Notes: a model not told the origin generated them from the letters alone. A DNA stretch of 64,000 nt from Flavobacterium sp. SCGC AAA160-P02 (GCA_000383355.1 KB911091.1:137806-201805); one strand, 5' to 3'. Shown: positions 1-9,205, counted from the first letter of the stretch. A program made the numbers and translations.

Positions 1-1628
1 TTTGTTTTGTTGTCGCCACGTAAAATAATTAAGGTCCCTTTAGCATATGAATTTCCTTCTATGGTAAAATCTTTTTCAGAAAAACGAACACGAACATCTG
101 CCTGAAGTAAGGCTGCTAAGAAAGAAGCATCTTCTAAACTGTTCCATTTTGATACATATGCATAGGCATTTTGATCTATTTCATTATTTGCAGTATCTAC
201 CATGACATCTTTTCTAGAAGAAACCTTGGTAGTTGAAGCTATTGCTTTAAAACCATGCGCATAGGGTAGAGACCAAGCAGTAATATCATAGGTTAAAGAA
301 TCGGTTAGTTTTGCATTGGGTTCAAACAAAACTTTTACCATTTTCCCTTTTGGTTGTTGGGTATGAATAACCAAATCTTTTGTATTTACAGACATGCGAG
401 ATTCTTGCTGAGTGAGATAATTATATCCTTTTACAAGTCCTTTATTAGTGAATTCATAATCAATTTGATGCTTGTCTAGTAAGGCAAGTAAACGAGTAGT
501 TTTATCTTTGTTTTCATTTTTTAAAACATAACTTTTATACTTGAAGCTTTCTGTATCAAAGAATTTTTTAAATTCAGTATTTAATGTAACAGCGTTTTTG
601 GAGGCTATTTCTACAGTAGACAGGCCAGTAGTTTTATGATGCGCTACTCTGTCTACCAACGTAAGTTCATACCCATGATCTGTATCTACTCCTAAACCAC
701 CCATGCCACCACCAGCTTGTTCATAGGTCATTCCTATAGCACCCATATACGTTGGATATGTATCTCCATAACTAGGGTAGAGTAAATCAAAACTTTCTTT
801 GGTAAAATACAACCATCCATTTTTATCAAAATATCGTGCGTGATTTTTTCCTATCTGAGTTTGGAAATTACGTTGCCAATCTGTAATAATTTCATGAAAA
901 GGCTCAGCAGCAGGAGCAAAGTAATACGGGTTGTTCATAGATTGTTCGTGAAAATCTACATGAACATGTGGCATCCATTTGTTGTAAATCTTTAAGCGTT
1001 GCGTAGACTCTATTTGTGTAGCCCATGCCCAGTCTCTATTTAAATCAAATAAATAATGATTTGCTCTTCCACCTGGCCATGGTTCTCTGTGTTCTTTTGC
1101 ATTTTGATCTGTATTATAGGGTTCGCTTTTTACCTGATTGTACCAATTGGCATATCTATCTCGTCCATCTGGATTAATACACGGATCTATAATTACCAAG
1201 GTGTTTTCTAACTGATCTTTTTTTGTTGTCACCAATTCATACAAGGTTTGCATGGAAGCCTCTGTGCTAGATGCTTCATTACCGTGTACATTATAACTCA
1301 ACCATACAATAGCAATATCATTAATACTAGCTGGTTTTAAGCCTGTTTGACCTAGATTGTTATGTCTTATTTGTTCTATGTTTTCTATATTCTTTTTAGA
1401 AGAAATATAACTTACATACAAAGGTCTACGCTCATTAGTTTCACCGTATTTTTCTAATAAAACGTTGTCTAGTTGAGTACTTACATAGGTAAAATAATCT
1501 ACAACTCTGTGATGGCGTGTAAACTGCTTTCCTAGTTCGTAGCCTAAAAATTCTTTAGGAGATTGAATATTTTGAGAAAAAAGAGAAGATGAACATATAA
1601 TTGCCAATAGTAAAACTCTAAACTTCAT
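1..1628 (-). CDS. M14 family zinc carboxypeptidase, secreted (C-terminus beyond window)
   Basis: The reading frame runs open from an ATG at 1628 to the left edge, about 542 residues, so the C-terminal part is missing. The start MKFRVLLLAIICSSSLFSQ is a signal peptide, implying export. A zinc-carboxypeptidase domain follows: NVHGNEASSTE carries the H-x-x-E zinc pair, INPDGRDRYA and FDLNRDW are typical M14 blocks, and HVDFHEQS supplies the third His. The later part resembles the second M14 protein at 31473-33980, for example DITAWSLPYAHG against DVSAWTFNHSFG, so the two are paralogues. In this family a GATase1-like domain often follows; here it would lie off the window. Likely periplasmic or outer-membrane peptide turnover; the substrate cannot be told. 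Family call is firm. Confidence 0.88.
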   Translation of the reverse strand, partial: MKFRVLLLAIICSSSLFSQNIQSPKEFLGYELGKQFTRHHRVVDYFTYVSTQLDNVLLEKYGETNERRPLYVSYISSKKNIENIEQIRHNNLGQTGLKPASINDIAIVWLSYNVHGNEASSTEASMQTLYELVTTKKDQLENTLVIIDPCINPDGRDRYANWYNQVKSEPYNTDQNAKEHREPWPGGRANHYLFDLNRDWAWATQIESTQRLKIYNKWMPHVHVDFHEQSMNNPYYFAPAAEPFHEIITDWQRNFQTQIGKNHARYFDKNGWLYFTKESFDLLYPSYGDTYPTYMGAIGMTYEQAGGGMGGLGVDTDHGYELTLVDRVAHHKTTGLSTVEIASKNAVTLNTEFKKFFDTESFKYKSYVLKNENKDKTTRLLALLDKHQIDYEFTNKGLVKGYNYLTQQESRMSVNTKDLVIHTQQPKGKMVKVLFEPNAKLTDSLTYDITAWSLPYAHGFKAIASTTKVSSRKDVMVDTANNEIDQNAYAYVSKWNSLEDASFLAALLQADVRVRFSEKDFTIEGNSYAKGTLIILRGDNKT

Positions 1629-1650
1629 AAGGTATCTAATTGATGAAAAT

Positions 1651-1658
1651 CAAAAGTA
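1651..1658 (-). promoter_or_regulatory. -7 element TACTTTTG for the M14 gene
   Basis: On the minus strand TACTTTTG matches the Bacteroidota -7 consensus TAnnTTTG exactly and ends about 22 nt before the ATG at 1628. No convincing -33 TTG is seen at the usual distance, so this is a partial promoter match. Confidence 0.45.
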
Positions 1659-1814
1659 AGGATTTATTTAGAGAAAAAGAGGCTTTAAAAAGCTGTTAGT
1701 CCGTACATTTATTAAAAGCTGACCACAAATTTAGTATTTTTGATAAATTTTTAATTTTATTGCTTTCAACCATTGCAATAAAGTGTTTTTTTAATAGCGT
1801 TATGGTATAATTTT

Positions 1815-3407
1815 ATGAAGTTTACGCAGATTCCATTTCAGAAAACAGGATTCTTTTCTAAGACAATGACTGATTATTTAGATCAGAAAGAATCGATCCA
1901 GCCGTTCTATAATAATTTTCCAGATATGGAGGGGTTTGCCGCACAAATTCAGGAGAAAGCAACATCTTTTCCACTAGCAACTAGAAAAGAATTGGTAACT
2001 GTTTTACAAGACCAATACAGTAATGTGTCTATCTCAGATGCCACATTAGAAAATATAAAATTATTAGAAAATAAAGATACTTTTACTATTACAACAGGCC
2101 ACCAATTAAACCTATTTACAGGACCGTTGTATTTTTTGTATAAGATACTCTCTACCATTAATTTGTCAGAAACTTTGGCAGAGCAATTTCCTTTGCAACG
2201 GTTTGTTCCTGTGTATTGGATGGCTACAGAAGATCATGATTTTGAAGAAATTAATTATTTTAATTTTAAAGGTAAAAAAGTAACCTGGGATAGACCAGAC
2301 GGTGGTGCCGTTGGAAGATTTTCGCTAGAAGGCATACAGGAAGTTTTTACTAGTTTTTCAAAACAATTAGGAGATTCTAAAAATGCAGTATTTCTATCAG
2401 AACTTTTTGAAAGAGCATATGTGTCTCATGCCTCTCTTGCTGAGGCTACTAGATATATTGCCAATGAGTTATTTAAAATGTATGGCTTGGTTATTTTAGA
2501 TGCCGATGACCAACGACTGAAAAATATATTTGCTCCTATTATGAAGGATGAATTGCTTCATAAAACTTCTTGGAAAGCAGTTTCTAATACCATAACAAAC
2601 TTAGAGAAGGAATATAAAATACAGGTAAACCCAAGAGAAATTAATTTATTTTATTTAACTGAAGACTCTCGAGAACGAATTATAGAAAACGAAGGACAGT
2701 ATACAATTCACAACACAGACCTTGTTTTTTCGGAAGCTGAAATACTTAACGAGCTAGAGAACCACAGTGATAGATTTAGTCCAAATGTAATTATGAGGCC
2801 TCTATATCAAGAAGTAATTTTGCCTAATCTTTGTTATATTGGAGGAGGTGGTGAACTAGCTTACTGGTTGCAATTGAAAGCCTACTTTGAAGCCGTAGAG
2901 ATTCCTTTTCCAATATTATTGTTGAGAAATTCAGTACAGATTGTTTCTAAAAAACAGGTTAAAAAATTACATAATTTAGATATTTCTTTTGAAGAAATGT
3001 TTATGAAACAGCATCTTTTAATTGCTAAAAAAGTTCAAGAGAACTCAGATATTCAATTTAGTTTTGCAGATGCTACAGAATTGTTAACCCAACAATTTTT
3101 AGCCCTAAGAAGAATTGCCAATGACACAGATGTTTCTTTTATTGGAGCAGTAGATGCACAGCAAAGAAAACAACTAAAAGGCTTAGAGAATTTAGAAAAA
3201 CGATTGTTGCGAGCAGAGAAAAGAAAACAAGTTGATAGAACCAATAGAATTATTGTATTACAAGATCAATTATTACCCAATAAAAGCTTAGAAGAGCGTC
3301 AGCGAAATTTTTCTGAGTATTATTTAGCACACGGACACGACTTAATTATCGCATTAAAAGAATCATTAAAACCACTAGAACAAGCATTTACTATCTTAGA
3401 ACTCTAA
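1815..3407 (+). CDS. bshC: Bacillithiol biosynthesis cysteine-adding enzyme BshC
   Basis: 530 residues, the usual length for BshC, which adds cysteine to glucosaminyl-malate in the last step of bacillithiol synthesis. Characteristic blocks are TTGHQLNLFTG (residues 93-103), FVPVYWMATEDHDFEEIN (about 130-147) and a charged coiled-coil near the C-terminus (about 440-490). No signal peptide, so cytosolic. The ATG at 1815 is the first in frame and has no Shine-Dalgarno, as usual in this phylum. The stop abuts the ATG of rlmF with no gap, so the two are co-transcribed. It implies that the organism uses bacillithiol as a low-molecular-weight thiol; bshA and bshB are not in the window. Confidence 0.93.
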   Translation: MKFTQIPFQKTGFFSKTMTDYLDQKESIQPFYNNFPDMEGFAAQIQEKATSFPLATRKELVTVLQDQYSNVSISDATLENIKLLENKDTFTITTGHQLNLFTGPLYFLYKILSTINLSETLAEQFPLQRFVPVYWMATEDHDFEEINYFNFKGKKVTWDRPDGGAVGRFSLEGIQEVFTSFSKQLGDSKNAVFLSELFERAYVSHASLAEATRYIANELFKMYGLVILDADDQRLKNIFAPIMKDELLHKTSWKAVSNTITNLEKEYKIQVNPREINLFYLTEDSRERIIENEGQYTIHNTDLVFSEAEILNELENHSDRFSPNVIMRPLYQEVILPNLCYIGGGGELAYWLQLKAYFEAVEIPFPILLLRNSVQIVSKKQVKKLHNLDISFEEMFMKQHLLIAKKVQENSDIQFSFADATELLTQQFLALRRIANDTDVSFIGAVDAQQRKQLKGLENLEKRLLRAEKRKQVDRTNRIIVLQDQLLPNKSLEERQRNFSEYYLAHGHDLIIALKESLKPLEQAFTILEL

Positions 3408-4274
3408 ATGAACTTAAAGCCGGGATTGCATCCTAGAAATAAGCATAAAAATGGTTATAACTTTGAAGTTTTAACCAAACACAATAAAAACTTAGCTTCG
3501 TTTGTTACAAAAAACAGCCATGGAACTCTTACCATAGATTTTTCTGATCCAAAAGCGGTGAAAGAATTAAATAGTACTTTATTAGAAGTTCATTACGGAA
3601 TCAAAAAATGGGTTTTCCCAGATGAGAATTTATGTCCACCAATTCCTGGACGAGTAGATTATATGCATTATATATCAGATTTATTATCAGATTCTAATTG
3701 TGCAGAAAAGATTACTATTTTAGATATAGGTACTGGTGCAACTTGCATTTATCCATTACTAGGTGTTAAGGAGTATGACTGGAATTTTGTAGCAACAGAC
3801 ATAGAATTAGATTCATTAGACACAGCACATGATATCATATCCGATAATAATCTTAATTCTAAAATTACACTTAGGCAACAGTTTAATGAGGCTAATATCT
3901 TAAAAGGAATTATTGAAAAAGGAGATTCTTTTTCAGCGGTTATTTGTAATCCACCTTTTTATAAATCAGAACTGGAAGCAAAAGGAGCCAATGCAAGAAA
4001 ATCTAGAAACTTAGGAAATAATGCGGTTCGTAATTTTGCAGGAAATAACAATGAATTGTGGTACCCTGGAGGTGAAAAAGCTTTTTTACATAATTATTTA
4101 TATCAGAGTTCTCTTTATAAAGATACTAGTGTTTGGTTTACCAGTTTAGTATCTAAAAAAGAAACCATAGAAAGTCTGCAAAAATCTGGAGAGAAATTGA
4201 AGGTAAAAACTATGAAAATAATACCCATGCATCAGGGAAATAAGATTACTAGAATTGTTGCTTGGCAGTTTTAG
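3408..4274 (+). CDS. rlmF: 23S rRNA (adenine(1618)-N6)-methyltransferase RlmF
   Basis: 288 residues with a class I SAM-dependent methyltransferase core: DIGTGA (about 106-111) is the SAM-binding loop and NPPF (181-184) is the catalytic motif of N6-adenine methyltransferases. The N-terminus (LHPRNKHKNGYNF) and the block HYGIKKWVFPDENLCPPIPG are characteristic of the RlmF/YbiN family, which methylates A1618 of 23S rRNA. The gene starts immediately after the bshC stop. A perfect 9-bp hairpin follows the stop. Confident family assignment; activity not shown by sequence alone. Confidence 0.92.
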   Translation: MNLKPGLHPRNKHKNGYNFEVLTKHNKNLASFVTKNSHGTLTIDFSDPKAVKELNSTLLEVHYGIKKWVFPDENLCPPIPGRVDYMHYISDLLSDSNCAEKITILDIGTGATCIYPLLGVKEYDWNFVATDIELDSLDTAHDIISDNNLNSKITLRQQFNEANILKGIIEKGDSFSAVICNPPFYKSELEAKGANARKSRNLGNNAVRNFAGNNNELWYPGGEKAFLHNYLYQSSLYKDTSVWFTSLVSKKETIESLQKSGEKLKVKTMKIIPMHQGNKITRIVAWQF

Positions 4275-4302
4275 ATTCAATTATTGTTATTAGATACTAA
4301 CT

Positions 4303-4340
4303 AGAGCCTCAGTCAACTTCTATTGGTTCATTGAGGCTCT
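4303..4340 (+). terminator. Hairpin downstream of rlmF
   Basis: AGAGCCTCA (4303-4311) and TGAGGCTCT (4332-4340) are perfect complements around a 20-nt loop, 29 nt after the rlmF stop. There is no T-tract right after the stem (a T8 run comes about 20 nt later), so this may be a transcript 3' end or a processing structure rather than a canonical terminator. Confidence 0.5.
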
Positions 4341-4370
4341 CTAAGTGAACAGCTGCTGATTTTTTTTGAT

Positions 4371-4976
4371 CTACGTAAAAACAATGTCTTTAATCTTCCA
4401 TTTTTTACAAATAAAAGATAAGATTCCGTATACTAACATGTGCACAAAAACTAAGCAGATAAATGCATAAAGAGGAACACCAAATATTTGATAGGGCCAA
4501 TAGTAAGTCCAAACCCCCAGATTTATGGTAATTACTTCACCAAAAGCAGGAACAAGTAATGACAGCCAAAATGCTATAATAAGTTTGTTACTGATGGTTT
4601 TGTTTGTTAAAAAAGCAATCAATCTAGATTCTATACTATACAGGAAATAAAAAGCCAGCATCCACGCAAAAGGAAGCCATAACGGAAGTTCTTTTGAAAC
4701 TTCATGATATTCCCAATAATTATTGCCAACACCCCAGTTTTCACCAACCATTCCGCCAAAACCAGTTACTATCATTCCAATGAGTAATATCCAGTTTTTA
4801 GTTTCAGCGATGATAATATTTTTGTAAATAACATGAAGAATTTTTAAAAACAAAATAATTGCTATGATTGCATCATAAGATTTTAAGAATCCAATGAGGA
4901 ACCCAGCAATACAAAGTTTGATAATGGCTTTTAGAATTTCTAAAAGAAATCCTCTATAGTTAGTTATTTGAATCAT
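4371..4976 (-). CDS. Polytopic membrane protein of unknown function with two related Gly-Glu/Trp-Tyr motifs
   Basis: 201 residues, almost entirely hydrophobic, with about six predicted membrane segments and a short basic C-terminal tail. Two similar motifs lie at equivalent positions in the two halves: GENWGVGNNYWEY (78-90) and GEVITINLGVWTYYWPY (146-162), each followed by a PLW/PLY segment and another helix. This suggests internal duplication and a conserved intramembrane site with Glu, Trp and Tyr. There is a faint resemblance to carotenoid-biosynthesis membrane proteins (GE-x-W-G pattern), but I cannot assign it. The gene is alone, convergent with rlmF. Confidence 0.75.
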   Translation of the reverse strand: MIQITNYRGFLLEILKAIIKLCIAGFLIGFLKSYDAIIAIILFLKILHVIYKNIIIAETKNWILLIGMIVTGFGGMVGENWGVGNNYWEYHEVSKELPLWLPFAWMLAFYFLYSIESRLIAFLTNKTISNKLIIAFWLSLLVPAFGEVITINLGVWTYYWPYQIFGVPLYAFICLVFVHMLVYGILSFICKKWKIKDIVFT

Positions 4977-5075
4977 ATGTAAATATTAGCAAACAAAAAT
5001 ACCATTCTAATTGAAGTTGAAGACAAATTTAGGATTTTAATAGATACTTTAAGTAGTAAGGTTTGTAAATTACAA

Positions 5076-5100
5076 AAACCAAAGCTAGCAACTTTGGTTT
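5076..5100. terminator. Perfect 9-bp stem-loop in the lpd downstream gap
   Basis: AAACCAAAG (5076-5084) and CTTTGGTTT (5092-5100) flank a 7-nt loop. It lies between the membrane protein gene and lpd, downstream of the stronger lpd terminator for minus-strand transcription. It could be a backup terminator; no good T-tract on either side. Confidence 0.35.
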
Positions 5101-5210
5101 AGGGGTTATTCTCTTTTTCTTTACAACAGTTCCCACAAAATACAGTTTAAATAAAAGTATTTTGAATTTACATTTGTTAATATTTTAACTGCAAAAACTA
5201 TGCCACAAAA

Positions 5211-5234
5211 AAACCGAAGAAATCTCTTCGGTTT
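5211..5234 (-). terminator. Rho-independent terminator of lpd
   Basis: AAACCGAAGA (5211-5220), a 4-nt loop and TCTTCGGTTT (5225-5234) form a perfect 10-bp stem, 19 nt after the lpd stop. On the minus strand the stem runs into a T-rich tract (TTTTTTTGTGG); the plus strand also has T's, so it is potentially bidirectional. Confidence 0.85.
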
Positions 5235-5253
5235 TTTTTAATTTAATTTTTTT

Positions 5254-6642
5254 TTATAAATGGATTACTTCATCATAGGCATCAGCAACAGCTTCCATTA
5301 CTGCCTCACTCATAGTAGGGTGAGGGTGAATAGTTTTTAAAACTTCATGCCCAGTAGTTTCTAGTTTTCTTCCTAATACTGCTTCTGCAATCATATCTGT
5401 TACTCCAGCACCAATCATATGGCAACCCAACCATTCTCCATATTTTGCATCAAAAATCACTTTTACAAAACCATCTGGTGTTCCAGCGGCTGTTGCTTTT
5501 CCTGAGGCAGAGAAAGGAAATTTTCCAACTTTTAACTCATAGCCTTTTTCTTTTGCTTGGTCTTCTGTAAGTCCAACAGAGGCAATTTCTGGACTAGCAT
5601 AGGTACAACCCGGTATGTTTCCATAGTCTATTGCTTCAGAATGTAAGCCTGCTATTTTTTCAACACAGGTAATTCCTTCAGCTGAGGCAACATGCGCTAA
5701 TGCAGGCCCCGGTACTACATCACCAATAGCATAATACCCAGGAATATTGGTTTGATACCAATCATTTACTAATATTTTGTCTCTGTCTGTAATAATTCCA
5801 ACATCTTCCAATCCAATGTTTTCAATATTTGTTTTAATACCAACCGCAGAAAGCACAATATCTGCTTCTAATATTTCTTCTCCTTTTTTAGTTTTTACAG
5901 TTGCTTTTACACCCTTTCCTGAAGTATCTACAGATTCTACAGAAGCATTTGTCATTACTTTAATTCCTGCCTTTTTGAAAGAACGCTCAAATTGTTTTGA
6001 AACATCTTTATCTTCTAAAGGAACTAAATTTGGTAAATATTCTACGATGGTAACCTTCGTTCCCATGGCGTTATAAAAGTGGGCAAATTCTACACCAATA
6101 GCACCAGAACCTACAACAATCATAGAGGAGGGTTGTGAAGCTAGCGTCATCGCTTTTCTGTATCCAATTACTTTTTCTCCGTCTTGTGGTAAATTTGGCA
6201 ACTCTCTAGATCTAGCACCAGTGGCTATAATAATATGATCAGCACTATAGTCTGTTATAGTTCCATCATTACTAGTAACTGCAACTTTTTTTCCAGTGTT
6301 AACTTTTCCAAAACCATCAATAATATCTATCTTGTTTTTTTTCATTAAGAACTGAACACCTTTGCTCATTCCATTGGCTATATTTCTACTTCTAGTAACT
6401 ACAGCGGTAAAATCTTTATCTATAGATTCAGCTTTTAAACCATATTGATCTACATGTTTTAAATAGTCATATACTTGTGCACTTTTTAACAAGGCTTTTG
6501 TTGGAATACATCCCCAGTTTAAACAAACACCTCCTAGACTTTCTTTTTCTACTATAGCAGTTTTAAAACCTAATTGAGAAGCTCTAATGGCAGTAACATA
6601 TCCTCCAGGACCACTACCAACAATGATAATATCGTATTTCAT
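5254..6642 (-). CDS. lpdA: Dihydrolipoyl dehydrogenase (E3)
   Basis: 462 residues, full length for the E3 flavoprotein that reoxidises dihydrolipoamide in pyruvate, 2-oxoglutarate and branched-chain 2-oxoacid dehydrogenase complexes and in glycine cleavage. FAD-binding GSGPGGY lies at 9-15, the redox-active disulfide at CLNWGC (40-45), the NAD-binding GSGAIGVEF near 178, and the C-terminal HPHPTMSE contains the catalytic His-Glu dyad. The gene follows argS on the same strand after 91 bp containing an inverted repeat, and ends in a strong terminator. lipA, which makes the cofactor, is elsewhere in the window (15291-16160). Confidence 0.96.
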   Translation of the reverse strand: MKYDIIIVGSGPGGYVTAIRASQLGFKTAIVEKESLGGVCLNWGCIPTKALLKSAQVYDYLKHVDQYGLKAESIDKDFTAVVTRSRNIANGMSKGVQFLMKKNKIDIIDGFGKVNTGKKVAVTSNDGTITDYSADHIIIATGARSRELPNLPQDGEKVIGYRKAMTLASQPSSMIVVGSGAIGVEFAHFYNAMGTKVTIVEYLPNLVPLEDKDVSKQFERSFKKAGIKVMTNASVESVDTSGKGVKATVKTKKGEEILEADIVLSAVGIKTNIENIGLEDVGIITDRDKILVNDWYQTNIPGYYAIGDVVPGPALAHVASAEGITCVEKIAGLHSEAIDYGNIPGCTYASPEIASVGLTEDQAKEKGYELKVGKFPFSASGKATAAGTPDGFVKVIFDAKYGEWLGCHMIGAGVTDMIAEAVLGRKLETTGHEVLKTIHPHPTMSEAVMEAVADAYDEVIHL

Positions 6643-6657
6643 AATCTTTTGTTTATT

Positions 6658-6729
6658 TGGTGATTGAGCAGAGCCTAAATCACTTTTTTGTAATTTTCAC
6701 TTGGTGTTATTGACTCCGCTCAAGCACCA
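6658..6729 (-). repeat. Imperfect long inverted repeat between argS and lpd
   Basis: Left arm 6658-6673 (TGGTG-A-TTGAGC-A-GAG) and right arm 6714-6729 (CTC-C-GCTCAA-G-CACCA) pair over 16 positions with two mismatches on the plus strand. On the minus-strand transcript one mismatch becomes a G-U pair, so the structure is better as the argS-lpd RNA. It starts 4 nt after the argS stop and ends 15 nt before the lpd ATG. No T-tract, so not a normal terminator. Confidence 0.6.
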
Positions 6730-6733
6730 TTAT

Positions 6734-8512
6734 TTACATTCTATTAGGAACCTGAATTCCTAACAAACTGAATGCAGATTTTATAACATTGGCCACTTTA
6801 TCTGCCAATTGAACTCGTAATCTTTTTTTAATTTCATTAGACTCACCTAAAATAGAAACATTTTGATAGAATGAATTAAATTCCTTCACCAAATCATAGG
6901 TGTAATTTGCAATAAGCGCAGGAGAGTAATTATCTGCAGCTTGTTGAATTATATCTGGATACAATTCTAACTGTTTAATCAATTCTTTTTCTTTGATATG
7001 TAAAGACACACTAGAGGTACTTACTTGCTGACTGTAATCAAAGGTAGCTTTTCGTAAGATTGATTGTATTCTAGCGTAGGTATATTGTATAAAAGGTCCT
7101 GTATTTCCTTGAAAATCTACGGAGGCTTTTGGATCAAATAAAATTCGCTTTTTAGGGTCTACTTTTAAAATAAAATATTTTAATGCACCTAAACCAATGA
7201 TACGGTATAAGTCAGATTTCTCTTCTTCAGAATACCCTTCTAGTTTTCCTAATTCTTGAGAAATATTCTTGGCAGTATCTGTCATTTCAACCATTAACTC
7301 ATCTGCATCTACTACAGTACCTTCTCTAGACTTCATTTTTCCGGAAGGTAAATCCACCATTCCATAACTTAAATGATACAATTGTGCTGCCCATGAAAAG
7401 CCTAATTTTTTTAAAATTAAAAATAAGACTTTAAAATGATAATCTTGTTCATTTCCAACTGTATACACCATTCCATTAATGTCTGAATGGTCTTTTACGC
7501 GCTGAATAGCTGTTCCAATATCTTGGGTCATATACACGGCAGTTCCGTCTGAACGTAATACTAGTTTTTCATCTAGCCCCTCATCTGTTAAATCACACCA
7601 TACAGATCCATCTTCTTTTTTAAAGAATACTCCGCGGGTAATTCCGTCTTCAATAACATCTTTACCCAACAAATAAGTATTGCTTTCGTAATACAACGTA
7701 TCAAAATCTACTCCTAAATTTTTATAGGTAATTTTAAAACCTTCATACACCCAGTCATTCATCATTTTCCAAAGAGCAACAGTTTCAGACTCTCCAGCTT
7801 CCCACCTTAACAACATTTGCTGAGCTTCAATTAGAATAGGTGCCTGTTTTTTTGCATCTTCTTCAGACTTTCCATCAGCAATTAAAGTGCTAATTTCTTT
7901 CTTATACTCATCATTAAATTTTACATAATATTTTCCAACAAAGCTATCACCTTTCATACCTGTTAAGACAGGAGTTTCTGAGTTACCAAATTTTTTCCAA
8001 GCCAACATAGACTTACAAATATGAATTCCACGATCATTAATGATTTGTGTTTTATATACTTTATTTCCAGAAGCTTTTAAGATTTCTGCTACAGAATATC
8101 CTAGTAAGTTGTTTCTAACATGCCCCAGATGTAGTGGCTTGTTGGTGTTTGGAGAAGAATATTCTACCATCACAACATCTTTTGAGTTTGATGAAAAACC
8201 AAAATGATCTTGTGCATGTATAGCATTAAAAGATTGAAGATACACTTCATCGGCTATCACCAAGTTTAAAAAACCTTTTACAACATTATATGCAATAACT
8301 TCTTGAATGTTTTCAACCAAATACCCCCCTAAACTTTCTCCAATTTGAGCGGGATTTCCTTTCTTATATCGCAACATAGGAAAAACAACAATGGTAATAT
8401 CACCTTCAAAATCTTTGCGAGTTGCTTGAAATTCAACCGTAGGCAATATGGTTTCAAAAAGTGTTAAAAAACCTTCTTTTACTTTAGCTTCTAAAAGGGT
8501 TTGAATATTCAT
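6734..8512 (-). CDS. argS: Arginyl-tRNA synthetase
   Basis: 592 residues from the ATG at 8512. I prefer this to an in-frame upstream ATG at 8536 because MNIQTLLEAKVKEGF is the typical start of bacteroidal ArgS and the promoter -7 element overlaps the longer version. Class I motifs are present: HLGH (128-131) within SSPNTNKPLHLGHVRNN and the KMSKS-equivalent GKMKSREGTVV near residue 390. The C-terminal anticodon-binding helical domain ends in LLGIQVPNRM. It attaches arginine to tRNA-Arg. Divergent from the YkgJ-like gene; lpd follows on the same strand. Confidence 0.96.
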   Translation of the reverse strand: MNIQTLLEAKVKEGFLTLFETILPTVEFQATRKDFEGDITIVVFPMLRYKKGNPAQIGESLGGYLVENIQEVIAYNVVKGFLNLVIADEVYLQSFNAIHAQDHFGFSSNSKDVVMVEYSSPNTNKPLHLGHVRNNLLGYSVAEILKASGNKVYKTQIINDRGIHICKSMLAWKKFGNSETPVLTGMKGDSFVGKYYVKFNDEYKKEISTLIADGKSEEDAKKQAPILIEAQQMLLRWEAGESETVALWKMMNDWVYEGFKITYKNLGVDFDTLYYESNTYLLGKDVIEDGITRGVFFKKEDGSVWCDLTDEGLDEKLVLRSDGTAVYMTQDIGTAIQRVKDHSDINGMVYTVGNEQDYHFKVLFLILKKLGFSWAAQLYHLSYGMVDLPSGKMKSREGTVVDADELMVEMTDTAKNISQELGKLEGYSEEEKSDLYRIIGLGALKYFILKVDPKKRILFDPKASVDFQGNTGPFIQYTYARIQSILRKATFDYSQQVSTSSVSLHIKEKELIKQLELYPDIIQQAADNYSPALIANYTYDLVKEFNSFYQNVSILGESNEIKKRLRVQLADKVANVIKSAFSLLGIQVPNRM

Positions 8513-8533
8513 TGAGTATCTTAAATTGAAGTG

Positions 8534-8541
8534 CAAAATTA
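8534..8541 (-). promoter_or_regulatory. -7 element TAATTTTG for argS
   Basis: The minus strand reads TAATTTTG, an exact TAnnTTTG match, 21 nt before the chosen argS start. It supports the shorter ArgS start. No clear -33 TTG at the expected spacing. Confidence 0.5.
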
Positions 8542-8614
8542 CATATTTTATTTGTTTTTTTGATAGATGTTTACGCAGATTTTATTGGTACTTTTGCAAT
8601 GCTTTAGCTTTAAC

Positions 8615-8633
8615 ACTAGATACTAATTCTAGT
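8615..8633. repeat. Inverted repeat ACTAGA-N7-TCTAGT
   Basis: ACTAGA (8615-8620) and TCTAGT (8628-8633) are perfect complements with a 7-bp spacer in the divergent argS/YkgJ-like intergenic region, about 48 bp before the start of the plus-strand gene. The size and spacing fit a dimeric regulator site, but no regulator is known. Confidence 0.35.
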
Positions 8634-8680
8634 AGACAATTGTGTTTGCTATAGCTAGGTCAAAAACTCACTTTATTAGC

Positions 8681-9205
8681 ATGGAAAAACGTTTAGAACA
8701 ATTACCGAAATTATCTAAGGAAACCTTGCCTGAGACTAGAAAGTACTTTAAAATGTTAAAGAAGAGAACGCCTAAGAATTTAGATGTTGTGATGAAAGAG
8801 CTGCATGAAGATGAGTTTAAAAAAACAGATTGCTTGTCTTGTGGAAATTGTTGCAAAACAACCAGTCCTATATTTATAGAAAAAGATATTCAGCGTATTT
8901 CTAAGCATTTAAAGATGAAAGAACACAATTTTATAGATCAGTATTTAGAAAGAGATCAAGATGATTTTATGGTTTTACGCACAGCACCATGTTCTTTCTT
9001 TGATGCTACTGATAATTCTTGTTTTATCTATGATGTTAGACCAAAGGCTTGTTCAGAATACCCTCATACTAATAGAAAGAAGTTTATTCAGATTACAGAT
9101 TTAACACTTACCAATACAGAAGTTTGCCCAGCAGCTCATACTATTATAGAAAACTTAAAAAAACGAATTCCGTTGCACTATAATAAAAAAGTAAAACGAA
9201 GTTAA
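8681..9205 (+). CDS. YkgJ-type cysteine cluster protein (putative metal-binding)
   Basis: 174 residues from the ATG at 8681 (a GTG at 8642 is in frame, but homology-like sequence starts at MEKRLEQLPK). It carries the cysteine-cluster pattern CLSCGNCC (51-58), followed by PCSFFD, CFIY and ACSEYPHT, and a final CPA. These are the conserved cysteines of the YkgJ (formerly UPF0153) family, thought to bind Zn or an Fe-S cluster. No signal peptide. Function is not known; some relatives accompany flagellar or methyltransferase genes. Here it stands alone between divergent argS and the desaturase-like gene. Confidence 0.85.
   Translation: MEKRLEQLPKLSKETLPETRKYFKMLKKRTPKNLDVVMKELHEDEFKKTDCLSCGNCCKTTSPIFIEKDIQRISKHLKMKEHNFIDQYLERDQDDFMVLRTAPCSFFDATDNSCFIYDVRPKACSEYPHTNRKKFIQITDLTLTNTEVCPAAHTIIENLKKRIPLHYNKKVKRS

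Noticed and set aside
5777..6076. Open frame on the strand opposite lpd, and similar antisense frames elsewhere
   Set aside because: No promoter, no family signature and lie wholly inside well-supported genes; typical shadow frames.
8642..8680. GTG at 8642 as start of the YkgJ-like protein
   Set aside because: The extension has no family-like sequence; ATG at 8681 fits.
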